A DNA stretch of 64,000 nucleotides from Metridium senile (taxonomy: Eukaryota; Cnidaria; Anthozoa; Actiniaria; Metridiidae): assembly GCA_949775045.1 (NCBI GenBank), contig OX459096.1, forward strand, positions 50,691,438 to 50,755,437, read 5' to 3'. The position numbers were made by a program, and so were the translations under genes. The notes under the pieces were generated by a model, which saw only the letters and a list, made by a program, of their open reading frames with translations, was not told where the DNA came from and did no database searches. Shown piece after piece: positions 28,883 through 40,534 of the stretch. Each line of letters begins with the position of its first letter. Position 1 is the first letter of the stretch.

Positions 28883-29345
28883 GTTGCCTTGGAAATGCAG
28901 CTGATTGACGTCCACCAAAATCAAGTTTAGCAATGGTTTTTGGGAAATGGGGATCTTACTATGTGTTGCCTTGGAAATACAGTTGACTGACGTCCACCAA
29001 AATCAAGTTTAGCAATGGTTGCAATGGGGATTTTAGTGTGTGTGTTGCCTTGGAAATGAAGTTGATTGATGTCCACCAAAATTGAGTTTAGCAATGGTTT
29101 ATGGGAAATGGGGATTTTAGTGTGTGTGTTGCCTTGGAAATGAAATTGATTGACGTCCACCGAAATCAAGTTTAGCAAGGGTTTATGGGAAATGAGGATT
29201 TAGAATGTGTTGCCTTGGAAATGTAGTCAGGTAGTTGATTGACGTCCACCAAACTCAAGTTTAGCAAGGGTTTATGGGAAATGAGGATTTTAGTGTGTGT
29301 GTGTTGATTGACGTCCACCGAAAACAATTTAAGCAATGGGGAATG
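28883..29345. repeat. Minisatellite, period 79-84 bp, about 5.5 copies
   Basis: Units begin GTTGCCTTGGAAATG at 28883, 28965, 29044, 29128 and 29209, and contain TTGACGTCCACCAAAATCAA and AGCAATGGTTTATGGGAAAT. A final partial copy lacks the GTTGCC start. Confidence 0.85.
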
Positions 29346-31951
29346 GGTGCGTGTGACTGAGAACGGCTGTAAAAGGCACTCGCTAACATAAGATTCATGC
29401 AAATTTTACATGGATATCTTACAATCATGAAAATAGAGCCATTCATTTAATTTGGCTAGCTTGTCGGCAACATACTTTTAAGATTAGAACAGTGAAACAT
29501 GTTCTAGCTTCTTCTGGTGTCAATTTGCTGATTTCAGGTCATTTCTAATAAAAACGGACATGTTTAATAACATTTCCTCAGGGATTATTCCCTCTGTATT
29601 TGTCAAAACCGTCAGTAATAGTCATATATCCTGCATTACTGTATTGAAGTCACGTTCGATTATTGATTTTCGGTGCAACCGAAGACTGGGTGATGGAAAA
29701 CTTACTCGACTCCTTAAATTAAAAAAAGTAATAGCATATAATACAAACTGTTTTTCGATATCGTTATTATTATGAATGATTTATTCGTATAGTTTCGAGT
29801 ATAGTTAATTAATTTTAGTGTCATAGTGCCCTGGTCTTGTCCTTCATTTCAGTCTTATCGATTATGTGCATATATATCGCCCTTTTATCATATTGTAGCA
29901 CATATGTTTAGCACATTTACTTTTGGTAGTATTTACCAAGTACTCGTTCAAAGTTCTAAAGTATTGTCATTGCTTTATTTATCAATCAATTTTGAATCGC
30001 CATATGGACAATTATACGATGTTGGTATACCCCAGAGTTTATACTAATTAGTTTATTGTCATATGACAAATCTGAATTTCATATCTGCTTCATAAGTTGA
30101 ACACTTATTTAGTTGGTTATTATTTATTCATTATTCAAAGAAACTCTGGTTGTACGTGGTTAAAAAAAACCTGTGTATTCACAATAATTGGTTTTGGGTT
30201 TCCGGAGTGAAAATATTCAAAATATTGGCAAAGATTTTGATTGAGTTTGCAGTGAGTTTGGATAAAGCAAGGTTGGATTGTGTAGGAATTTTAAACGTCG
30301 TTGAGATTTAAGTGTGTTAGGATATGGTATTTCATCACTTTTTTCAAGTATTCCACTTCAGTTAAACTCGTAAATCCCACTTACATCAATCTAGATATGT
30401 CATCTATCCCTTACGAGTAAGCTAAATAGTATAGCTTGCACAATATATATTCTCAAAAACACCCTACGACTTAAAGCCCACTTTCGTGACTTTAGTTGAT
30501 GGTTATTGCGTGTGGAAAGCAAAACAATTGTTAATAAAATGTTTAGCCTTTTTGTAAACAAATTTAATTGGCGGTCAAAAGCAATTTGTCATGGAGGCTA
30601 GTGGTATAATTAAAGAGGCGAATCCTAATTGCCATAAGGGATAAATCAAGACTGGTTATCTATCGTAGACATGAAGTCTGTGTTTTTATCTCGGTCAAGA
30701 CAAATAAACCAGCCATGTATTTGAAAGATTGTCAACATTGTGTTAAAAGCAATACGATGTTTTCATGTAATAATTCGCAGATAATGAAAGGCTCTCGTCG
30801 TTTTATTTCCAGTGCAAGGAATCTTCTAGTAGATACATAGCGTATAATTCGAGACCAATCTTCCTACATTTGGTTCGAATTTAATTTGTGTCTAATTCCA
30901 GAAAGGTCATTTTGCTTTATCGAATATATCTGGCCTTAAAGATAACATTTCTAAAATATATATACAATAGAACATAATGTCGCTGTGAAAACGTGCGCGA
31001 TACTACTGTTACGTTAAAATAAAGACGTTTTGTGAATTACTTGAGGAAAACCCTTTATGTTTTGAATCAAAATACATGTTAGCAGTTATTACATTCATGT
31101 ACAAAAAATACAAGCAATTGACATTCGCGAAGAATACATATAAATGACGTCTTAATGTTCCGTCATGCAATGCGCAGCGCAAATATTCCTGACACTGGAT
31201 AGAGGTTACATAGATGTTTATTGCGTATGTTCAATTCATTAGTTGATAACGATACAAATTTATAGTAAATACCTCCTTAATAGTAGCGACTGTGTTTGAA
31301 GATTAAAAGAGCTTTTTTAACACGACAACCCGATAAACTTTTGCACTGTGATTCAAAAATTTGATTAAACTTCGATGATTTATAAAGATTACAAATTTTC
31401 CGAATTTTATTGTTGATTTTACCCTTTTTAATATTGCTTTACCCTCTCATTTATTTACAAGATAATAGAAAGGACAACCATACCAGGCAGTCCTCATGCA
31501 TGTGAGAAATTAATTATGAATTCTCGTGCATTATCAAATAATAACTACTTATATCAATGATTATTAGACCTCTAAATATACAAAATGTCGTTGAATATGC
31601 TTAAATTATTTACAAAATTACACTTTTGTATTGCCCTAACATGCTAACAGCTTCTCGGGAATGTGGTTTTCCCGCAGTAGATTGTTCTTTTTTTGCTTGG
31701 AATCCATAAATGTTCGATGTATATAAGGGACAGCAAAGTGACAAATCTGTTCCTTCAATATATATTACAACATACGGTTGTCATACTACGGTTAGCACAG
31801 CTAGACAAATGTTAGAGTGCACACCAGTGATAAAAGTCTTGTTTATTAGTTCGTGTTATCATTGTTAGATTTAACCTTTTGCTGGTCTAACGCTGATACG
31901 GTTAAGCCAACAATAAGATAAATATGGACGTCCCTGTTTCTATCTGCATGG
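29346..31951. other. Spacer without recognisable genes
   Basis: 2.6 kb of AT-rich DNA between the C2orf69 3' flank and the end of the first esterase. Short open frames (for example 29826-30047) show no family resemblance. The 3' end of the esterase transcript must fall in its right part. Confidence 0.4.
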
Positions 31952-33718
31952 TTATATATATATCAATGTGTAGTTAATCAACATCAAGCATAGCAGAGTT
32001 CCAAAGCTTATGTCCACTCTTTCAATATTGTTACGAGACCCTAGGGTGGTGACTGAAGGAGGGCTTTCCCGTACAAGTCGTGGGAAATATTGGTTCCAGA
32101 AGGCCATTCTTGCTGGGTGAAACTGGTTTGCCATGCTTGGATTCTTGTTTATCTTTAGGTAAGCTTTAGTAGATGAGTTATACATGTCCCAATGAATACC
32201 ATTAACTGGAGTAGGAGTGGGGTCACCGAATTTGGCAAAGTTTAGATAAAGTTGGACAAGAACGTCACTGATGTTTTTATCATCGTTGTCAAACTTTGCC
32301 ATTGTTGTTTTGTTGAGAAGTGGAGCTCCAAACTTGTAAGCTGTGGTGTCTCCATGCACAACACCCATCCATTTTGGAGTTTTTTTGAGTTTTGAGCGAT
32401 GAGTGAATTCAAACAAATAAGTAGGGAGACCACTGTCACTATGGACTGTCAACAGGTCGTGGGTCGGTGCAGCGATGTAAAAGTCCGTCAACATTTCTAC
32501 CAGTTTTTTACGAATCTTTTTCCAGTCATTCACGTCTGCCCATGGAGTGTACTGGAATTCCAGAGCGTCGAGGGCAAAACCACTAATTTTCTTTCCATAT
32601 TCGATTTCCTTTTCGACAAAGTTCTTCAGATAGCCTTTAAAGCCTTTCATGTTATACTTTGGTTGTTTTGGTTTCAACATAAAGGACCCTTCGTGGCTAA
32701 CAAAGCCTGTCATTAATGGCAGCTTTTGAAATAATCCTTGCTTGCGCATTTTTTGTGGATGGTCAGATAGAAAGTACATATCTACGAAGGGAGTTAACCA
32801 AATGGGATCACCTTTATTGATCGTAAGGAAATTAGTGACAGGCAATGTGCGTAAACACTGGAGCATCTCGGAAGACGTTCCAGAATGGCAATTCAAATTT
32901 TTGGCTATTTGTGCACTCTTTTCCATAACAAATGCTTTTGGTTTGATGGCAAATGGACAAAGATCCACACCACTTATAGCAATAGCACGGTGAAATAGAC
33001 CTTTAGAGAGAGGACTCAAATAGTGGAATGTCACACTTGCCCCACCTGCACTTTCACCAAGAAGAGTCACACTGTTGGGATCACCACCAAACGCATCAAT
33101 GTTCTCTTGCACCCACTTGAGAGCCTCTACCTGGTCAAGTAGTCCAACATTTCCTGGAGCGTCTGGTGTCCCAGTGGTGAAAAACCCAAATATTCCTAGT
33201 CTATATTGTACTGTGACCAAGATAACTCCACCAGTAGGCATGAACTCTCCTGGGGACTCATCACGGACAGGAGTCCCAGCGACGAAGCTACCACCATGGA
33301 TGTACACTATAACTGGATATCGTTTAGCAAGAATAGTCGTTGGGGTGTAGATATTAAGGTAAAGACAATCTTCATCCATACCTTTCTCTTTTGTAAAACC
33401 AGGCCACGCAAGTGTAATCGAGTTATTGTAAAATCTTATGTGCTGTATGCACACTGGACGGAAATACGTGGCATTATAAACACCGTTCCTCTGTTTCTTG
33501 AGAGACTGTGGGCGTTTAAATCGAAGATTGCCGATTGGTTTCTCTGCGTATGGTACGCCCAGGAACTTGAAGATAGCTTGCTTCTGTCCATTGTATGTGA
33601 TAGTTTCTTTAATACCTTTTATGTAACCATGTTTTGTCAAGACGCCTTGTCCTTTCGAATAACTGTGCAACATAAGTACGCAAGCGAGAAAAATCGCTTG
33701 TAACACAAAGGAAGACAT
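31952..33718 (-). CDS. Carboxylesterase/cholinesterase-like protein 1, 588 aa, uninterrupted
   Basis: Type-B carboxylesterase (alpha/beta hydrolase) expected to be secreted or membrane-attached and to hydrolyse ester substrates. A hydrophobic N-terminus (about 1-24) looks like a signal peptide. Landmarks: FLGVPYAEKPIGNLRFKRP, EDCLYLNIYTP, oxyanion HGG (141-143), nucleophile GESAGG (Ser223), acid SHEG (Glu343) and VVHGD (His455), so the triad is complete. FHPARMAFWNQYFP precedes a C-terminal hydrophobic stretch (last about 20 residues) that suggests a GPI signal or membrane anchor. The whole coding region is one exon. It is a close paralogue of the gene at 38665-40452 on the same strand. Substrate cannot be inferred; an acetylcholinesterase role is not supported. 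Confidence 0.94.
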   Translation of the reverse strand: MSSFVLQAIFLACVLMLHSYSKGQGVLTKHGYIKGIKETITYNGQKQAIFKFLGVPYAEKPIGNLRFKRPQSLKKQRNGVYNATYFRPVCIQHIRFYNNSITLAWPGFTKEKGMDEDCLYLNIYTPTTILAKRYPVIVYIHGGSFVAGTPVRDESPGEFMPTGGVILVTVQYRLGIFGFFTTGTPDAPGNVGLLDQVEALKWVQENIDAFGGDPNSVTLLGESAGGASVTFHYLSPLSKGLFHRAIAISGVDLCPFAIKPKAFVMEKSAQIAKNLNCHSGTSSEMLQCLRTLPVTNFLTINKGDPIWLTPFVDMYFLSDHPQKMRKQGLFQKLPLMTGFVSHEGSFMLKPKQPKYNMKGFKGYLKNFVEKEIEYGKKISGFALDALEFQYTPWADVNDWKKIRKKLVEMLTDFYIAAPTHDLLTVHSDSGLPTYLFEFTHRSKLKKTPKWMGVVHGDTTAYKFGAPLLNKTTMAKFDNDDKNISDVLVQLYLNFAKFGDPTPTPVNGIHWDMYNSSTKAYLKINKNPSMANQFHPARMAFWNQYFPRLVRESPPSVTTLGSRNNIERVDISFGTLLCLMLINYTLIYI

Positions 33719-36184
33719 GTCAAGAAAATGACCTTAGACGTTGAGTGGCTGATCAAATGTTCGAATCAGCTGAATGGTGCGAGCTTAAAGCGTCCTAAAG
33801 ATGTTGATAACACGCTGTTAGGTTAACTTGAAGTCAATGTACGAAACACGAAAGGAACCTTCTGCTGATCTGTTAACAAAAAATGTCCACACTTGTGTTG
33901 AGGTAATAGATATGAGATAAACCCAGGGCAGGAAATCGTCCCTATTATACGCGGTTTGCTTCACAGAAGGGGATAGAAATAAAATGCTAATACAGGAAAT
34001 GAATACAAGGGAGTGTCCTTACAGCCACAAGAGCTTTACTTGCAAAAAATAAGGAGCAAAACCAAAACATCAACAACAATCCAATTTACCAAATGATGAT
34101 GACCAGCCGGTACTCCACAAGAAGATTTGTTATTCTCACGCCAAGCCGTGTTATCAAAACTTCCGGTTGATTAGAGTCTTAAAGTTTTTTCCATCTTTGT
34201 GTCATATGGTCGATGTTTAACTTCAAAAACTGGCAAATTAACATTTACCAACTTAGACATTCGTTTATCTAAAGCTGTTGACATCTGTCTAGTTACTTTG
34301 ACTTGAAACTAAATAATGAAATACTTGGATCGTGTGTAGGTCCTTATCGTAAAACGAGTTTAGGTAGAGGGTTTTATTATCTCCACAAGAACAAAAAAAT
34401 ATCATCTCATTTGCGCTGAATTTATTATCAAAACATCGAACCAATTCGGTCAACATTGAAAATTGAAGCTGTCAACATCACTTGGGGAAAAGCAAAAAAT
34501 TCCATGCAAAAACGGAATTCATAATATATGAATGAGACCTCTATATGAAAATAGAAAAATGAGAAAATTGTTCCATTTGTTAAGTAATTAAATCAATTCA
34601 CGCGAGTTTCTCTTAAAGGCAAATTAACCACTTAAGAAAACAAGACATATATATTGTTGCCTGATTGTCTGTGGATTTTTTGGTATATTCGTTTATATAG
34701 CTATAACATGACGAGAATGACGGATACAATCAATCATATCCACATCCGACATGTTAAGCAAACACAACCTTGGACGATATTATACTCATATCGCAAGCTA
34801 ATTCACTATCATTAACAAATGAATTAACTAATGATTCAATCAAATTGTTGAAAATTGCTATCTTATCAATCTACCATACACTAATTGCTGACATTGAACT
34901 TGAACATGACCTAGCTAATACACAGCAAATGCATTACCTTTATTATAAAGAGGCACTGAGTAATGACGTCATTCACATTCTTCCAAAGTATTGTATTTTT
35001 CTCAATGTACGTATTTTGTTGCCTTTGGCAAGCCAAGACGTTGATGTTTTTATAGTATACCTTACAGCTAAATAAAAGCTATGAGTATACGTCCATACAG
35101 TTTCGCACTTGAGAATTTGAAAGATTGAAATTTGCGCAATATGAAGTGATGCAATTACAGTTTTTTTATTATTATTACTTTTCCGAAGATGGAAAAAAAC
35201 AATTCCATTCAATGCGATGGTTATTTTCATATTAAAGACCAAACATATTAAAGCAGTTCTTTAGAAGAAGAAAAAAGGTTTATATCTTGGTATAGAGGGG
35301 GTTTCAGTCGGAAATGGCATAAATTGGCGCCTTTACGGCTTGATGTGGTTTTGGTGGTTTATTCGGGATGGTTTCTTAGGTCGATCTTCTGCATTTATTT
35401 GCGTTAAATAATTATTCTCACAGAAGTGTTATTTTGTTCTCGTAATATTTGTTTTAATCTGGCTTTGTATTTGATTTGTTATCTATGTTTGGTTGTTATG
35501 GTTATGGCAATTTACTTCCCTTATTTTAATTGTTGTTTATCTCTATTGTTGTAATGGTTGTGTTTACTTCCCGGCAATTCAAATCAATTCAACCATAATC
35601 ATTTTTACGATATACGACGAATTTCGTTTTACTTGCAAATTTGCTGTAATGAAACTCGAGCTTACTATATAATACGGTTTGGATTTTTCGATTTTGAATT
35701 GAAAAAAGCTAGACAAATGTTTTTTCACATCACAGTTTGAGCTCATTTTCGGTCCCTTGATTAAAAAGTGATTCTGCTTTCTAGTGATCTGTATTGTCTG
35801 TGTTTTTTTTTAGAGTTCCCATTTATTTCTCCTATACTTAAAATGTAACGGCATTTTTCATCATTTATATTAAAATATTAGATATCCTTTTTCATTGTCT
35901 TATTTAATACCACATCTTGCCAGTCAGTCAGTTTGGTTTTATTTATTATATTGATTATTGTTAACTTACAATAGAAATCATCTATATAAGCAAGTAAAGT
36001 TTTTCATTTCAATTCGGTGATTGATTTAAAATTCATTCATAAATCACTTTATTTTTTGTCTGAACAAGTTACATTTTTTTATTTTGCTTTTCCCATTTAG
36101 CATTTGTTTCCCAATTCAATTGTTCGATTTTACTAATAAGTAAGTGTGTATGTTTACTACAATAGTGTAATTCACCGTTTTTTG

Positions 36185-36230
<46 letters not shown>

Positions 36231-36253
36231 CATCATCATCATCATCACCATCA

Positions 36254-36335
<82 letters not shown>

Positions 36336-38664
36336 CATTATTATTATTATCATTATTGTAATTATTTTGACGTCAATGTGCGCATAATAGACGTTGTGTT
36401 TCGTGCGAATGAACACGCTGAGTGTCAACCAGGTGCATTTGTGTTGTACACATTTTCAAATCAGTTTGAAACAGTTCAATATAAATAAAAACAAACACCA
36501 AAGCTACAAACACTGGCACAGGAAGCATGCAACATGGAGTTTTTTCGAGAAATACACGCGATCTATGCCATAAGAAATGTGCATTTGTGATTAATTTACT
36601 GGATCAATTATCGAGTAAAAGACTAGAATTTGCTTTTGCATTTTATTCATGATGAATCAGTATTTTAATAACTAACAATTTTGTGTAGAACTCATTGCAG
36701 TTTCTAGTCTGTGACATTGTGATTTAAATATATATTCAATGATCATCCAGAAATTACCTCAAAATATATGCAGTATTGGAAGAAAGTGAGAGGGTTAAAA
36801 ACGCCTTGTCTTGTCACATATTGTTTGATTTATCTTTTTTTGTATATGAAATACACCCGATTGCACCCGGGGAGCCTAGGGGGAGAGGCTAGGGAGTAAA
36901 AGTATCGCCGCTATATGCTGGTCGTATTTCTTAGGGCTAAAAATTAAACAAAAAATGAAATATAGACATGATTTGTGCTTTTTTCACAATTTTTTATTAT
37001 TAATATTATTATTAAAGGGCGATTGCAGAGGGATTATAATATTCAATTATCTAAAAAGATACAAAATACTGTCTTCATTACTGAGGCGATGGCTTCCGAT
37101 TCCACCCATCGCCTGATAGTCTTGGAGTAGCAGTCGAAACCGAATGACTGAATAACACTCTGCTTGTCCACGATGAATAACCTTAACAATTGGATTCTTG
37201 TTTCTCCTCCGTTCTTTCTTTCTTTCTGTTTTCCACGTTTCGAGGCTGCGTGTTTACCATTTCCTTTATCAGATTCTGTGTTGTTGATCAGTTTGATTAT
37301 AATAGTGTTTGAATAAGGCTGATTCAATGAGTGGCGCAATACAAAATAAATACGACCATCTCGTACAGCAACTCTATTGGGTAACTGCTTGATTACGAGC
37401 CTGCATGATGACTTGACGTCATGACCAGCGGTTGCTCTCAGCAAACTGTTGTGCGCACACATACAAGCATTCTGTCGCACACTGCTGTATACCATTAATA
37501 TTGTATACAACCATTCCCATTGATGTTGTAAGGATAAATAGATGTTTCGACTATTATAAATATCACATCTGCTATTAGATATTTGTTTCTCACACTAAAT
37601 ATGGTACGTCTAAGCACATTCACAGCTTTTAAATGAATTTTTATGAATATTGAATACTGTACGTGACATTTGAAATAACCAAACATCTATATTTCTGGAC
37701 AATTACAGTAATGAGAATGACTGTGGATGGCAAAACAGACTATATTTCACGCTAGCTTGCTCCCCTCAATAGAATCCTCTTGGGTAATAGGTCTTTGTAT
37801 TCGATGTGAACAATCTTCTTCATCGAGGTAAATATTGTAATAAAAGAAAAGGTCCTTTCAAGAGGATTGCATTGGTAAGAACGTCGAATTTTACATGTGC
37901 TAAATCTAATGCAAATGAATTAATTAATTACTATTGTTTGACGGTAATCGGGTTGGTTATGCTGTTGTGGGCTCCTGTCTTCGGACGAAGTTAAATAAAT
38001 AAATATATAATACAAATGAGCAAAACCTGTTGTTTGAATTAATTTGCATTTGATTCGGCACATGTGAGATTTGATGTTTGAAATATTACTTAACCTGGCT
38101 AAATTCAGTTGTTTGGATTCAAGAAGCTGCATTCGAGGTTAACAGGGAGGGGAAGAGGTTTTCCTGGGTTACGTGAATGCACTTTCCGCGCACGCTATTG
38201 AAATAATCCTAAAAATGTGTGTTTGAAGTAAAATTTTAGTTTAAAAAAATACTTTTCCTGACCTAAAGATAAATAGATGAGAAGTAAGAAGCCAAAAACA
38301 AGAATGCGAAAACCGTTTACTTTATTCAGTATATTTGCACTAATCAGTCAGCTTGCTAAACAGCTTAAAATATTATTGATATAGTATTTATTCCCAATGT
38401 CCCTATTACCCAAATTTTATTCTGAAACAGTATTTGTACAACAACAATCCCATCCTGTTAAGAGAGTTTTGCCATGTGCTCATGTTGAGTCACTAGAGCG
38501 TGGTCAAGAAGGTCGGTCCATGTTTCTACAAAACGAGCTCCGACATGTCATAGAGGCTTTACCGATTTCACGATGGTAGCTCATCATACTCCGAACAAGT
38601 AAAGTTATTGTCATTGAAGCTGATGTCGACGATTCCTCATCAATATTCCTTGTTGTTATTGTTA
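33719..38664. other. Spacer between the two esterase genes
   Basis: 4.9 kb of AT-rich DNA. It holds the ATT microsatellite at 36186-36360 and no gene I can recognise. The 155-codon minus frame at 37043-37510 has no familiar motif. The promoter of esterase 1 should lie at the left end. Confidence 0.45.
36186..36360. repeat. ATT trinucleotide microsatellite
   Basis: Almost pure (ATT)n with a short internal ATC block (36229-36257). It produces meaningless poly-Leu and poly-Ile frames on both strands. Confidence 0.97.
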
Positions 38665-40452
38665 TTATGTGATTAATGTAAACAAACATGTAACGAAACA
38701 CAATACAACGAGACCCTGGAAACAACAATTAGTTCCCTGTCCACTTTTCCTGGTTTTATTTGCACGAGGGGGACTGGTAGGAGTGCATGACTGTTGTTGT
38801 AATGTAGGAACGTAGAAATTCCAAAATGCAATTCTACTGGGGTGAAACTGATGAAGCATTTCTGGCTTAGCTTTGATATCCATGTATGCTCCGTTGTTCA
38901 CGTTGTACTTTGTCCAGTTAACACCACCTACCATGCCATGCGTAGGATTACCATATTTGAGAAAGTTACTGTAACATTGCATGAGAAATAGGCTGACATT
39001 GCGGTCTTCGTCGCTGTAGTCGTCGGAAGTTAGGTTAGCCAATGGTGCACCAAACCCATAGTCTACATTACTGCTATGCTTGACATAGATATTTTCGGAC
39101 TTGCTGGACAAATGGCTGTAAAGAAAAACGTACGTGGCAGCGTGCTTGGAGTGAAAGTTAGCAGCTTTGAAAGTCGGTGCAATGATAAAGTAATCGGTGA
39201 AAAGTTTAATCAATGCAGACTTAAGGGCCTTGGGATCACCCATTTTATGCCAAGGATAGTACTGGAACTCCATAGCATCAGCCATTGCTCTTGCATGTAA
39301 ATGGTTCTCAATACCGAAAGACTCAGGGTCTTGAATAGCTCTCTCTATTCGTTTACGAAAATACACATTGTTTAAAGTACGTTTTTCTTGTAGCATATGG
39401 TAGCCGTCGTGTTTAGTAAAACCCATTATGACTGACACGTTTTTTGCTTTGCCTTGCTTCCTGAGGTTCTCGGGTGTGTCGGGTAAATAGTACTTATCGA
39501 CTACGGGACCAGGAAACGCTTGATAATAATACACAATGTCTGATGTGTCTTTGGTTCGCAGGCATTCAACCATTTTATTGGAATCGTTAGTATCGCAAAA
39601 TAATTTATTTGCAACGAATTTCGTTTTTTCCACGGCTTTTTCCAATGGTAAAATCGCAAAAGGCGAGAATTCAACGCCGCTTTCCAGAATAGCTCCCTGG
39701 AAAAGTCCTGTAGTTAGAGGTGAGAGGAGGTGAAGCCCAACGCTTGACCCTCCTGCGCTATTGCCAGCTATAGTTATACGTTTAGGATCGCCCTTAAAGG
39801 CAGCAATATTCTCATTTACCCACTTTAATGCCGCGACTTGATCCAACATGCCGCAGTTACCAGGAAGAACAGAGTCACCAGTAGTGAAAAAACCAAATGG
39901 CCCTAGTCGATACTGAATGGTAACTAGTACAACATCGTGCAATCGAGGAAGAATATGTCCAGGAGTCTTTTCTCGAGCTGGAGTACCCATTACATAAGTA
40001 CCGCCATGTATATAGAATAAAACAGGGTATGAAACTTCTTTGTTACCTGCAGGGACATAGATGTTTAAATACATGCAATCTTCACTGACTTTTTGGCTAG
40101 AAAATTCAGGCCAAACTTTCCTAATGGAAGTGGTCAAGTATTTAAGTAAACGTTCAGGATGTGGGCAGATATTCCCAAACTGTCGAGCGTCTAATACTTT
40201 AGGCCGCCATGCATTGGTTGGTTGTGGTGGCTTAAAACGAAGTTGTTCGACAGGCGGTCGAGCGTATGGTATACCTAGAAACATATGTACATCTCGACTT
40301 TGGCCTTCCTCGCCAGGGAAAGAACGTGTTAATCCTCGTATTTCGCCCAAATTACTCTCAATGATCACATCTTTGGAATCAATCGACGCATGCCAACAGC
40401 TTAAAAGGACAAGTCTAAGTATAAATTGGTTGATGGATCTAGACAATTCCAT
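38665..40452 (-). CDS. Carboxylesterase/cholinesterase-like protein 2, 595 aa, uninterrupted
   Basis: Paralogue of 31952-33718 in the type-B carboxylesterase family, with a signal-like N-terminus (about 10-24). Landmarks: FLGIPYARPPVEQLRFKPP, EDCMYLNIYVP, oxyanion HGG (149-151), nucleophile GNSAGG (Ser232; the usual Glu before Ser is Asn), acid position KHDG (Asp349 instead of Glu) and KHSSNVDYGFG (His459, but the usual GD after His is SS). The triad can therefore still be Ser-Asp-His, with altered surroundings. FHPSRIAFWNFYVP is followed by a basic/Cys linker and a hydrophobic tail of about 18 residues (GPI signal or membrane anchor). Single coding exon, no disruption, so it is probably expressed. 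A TATA-like CTATATAGG lies about 75 bp upstream of the ATG. Confidence 0.93.
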   Translation of the reverse strand: MELSRSINQFILRLVLLSCWHASIDSKDVIIESNLGEIRGLTRSFPGEEGQSRDVHMFLGIPYARPPVEQLRFKPPQPTNAWRPKVLDARQFGNICPHPERLLKYLTTSIRKVWPEFSSQKVSEDCMYLNIYVPAGNKEVSYPVLFYIHGGTYVMGTPAREKTPGHILPRLHDVVLVTIQYRLGPFGFFTTGDSVLPGNCGMLDQVAALKWVNENIAAFKGDPKRITIAGNSAGGSSVGLHLLSPLTTGLFQGAILESGVEFSPFAILPLEKAVEKTKFVANKLFCDTNDSNKMVECLRTKDTSDIVYYYQAFPGPVVDKYYLPDTPENLRKQGKAKNVSVIMGFTKHDGYHMLQEKRTLNNVYFRKRIERAIQDPESFGIENHLHARAMADAMEFQYYPWHKMGDPKALKSALIKLFTDYFIIAPTFKAANFHSKHAATYVFLYSHLSSKSENIYVKHSSNVDYGFGAPLANLTSDDYSDEDRNVSLFLMQCYSNFLKYGNPTHGMVGGVNWTKYNVNNGAYMDIKAKPEMLHQFHPSRIAFWNFYVPTLQQQSCTPTSPPRANKTRKSGQGTNCCFQGLVVLCFVTCLFTLIT

Positions 40453-40525
40453 GTTTCTATCTCAAGTATTGTGGCTCGCCAACTGAAGAACACCCAAACA
40501 GGTTGAACAGATTATGAAACAGATC

Positions 40526-40534
40526 CTATATAGA
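40526..40534 (-). promoter_or_regulatory. TATA-like box upstream of esterase 2
   Basis: CTATATAGG on the minus strand, about 75-80 bp before the ATG at 40452, leaving room for a short leader. No initiator was identified. Confidence 0.35.

Noticed and set aside
36069..36428. Poly-Ile/Met and poly-Leu/Ser frames
   Set aside because: They are translations of the ATT microsatellite.
37043..37510. 155-codon minus-strand frame between the esterases
   Set aside because: No motif, no family resemblance, no splice-linked neighbours; ordinary chance length for a 64-kb six-frame scan.
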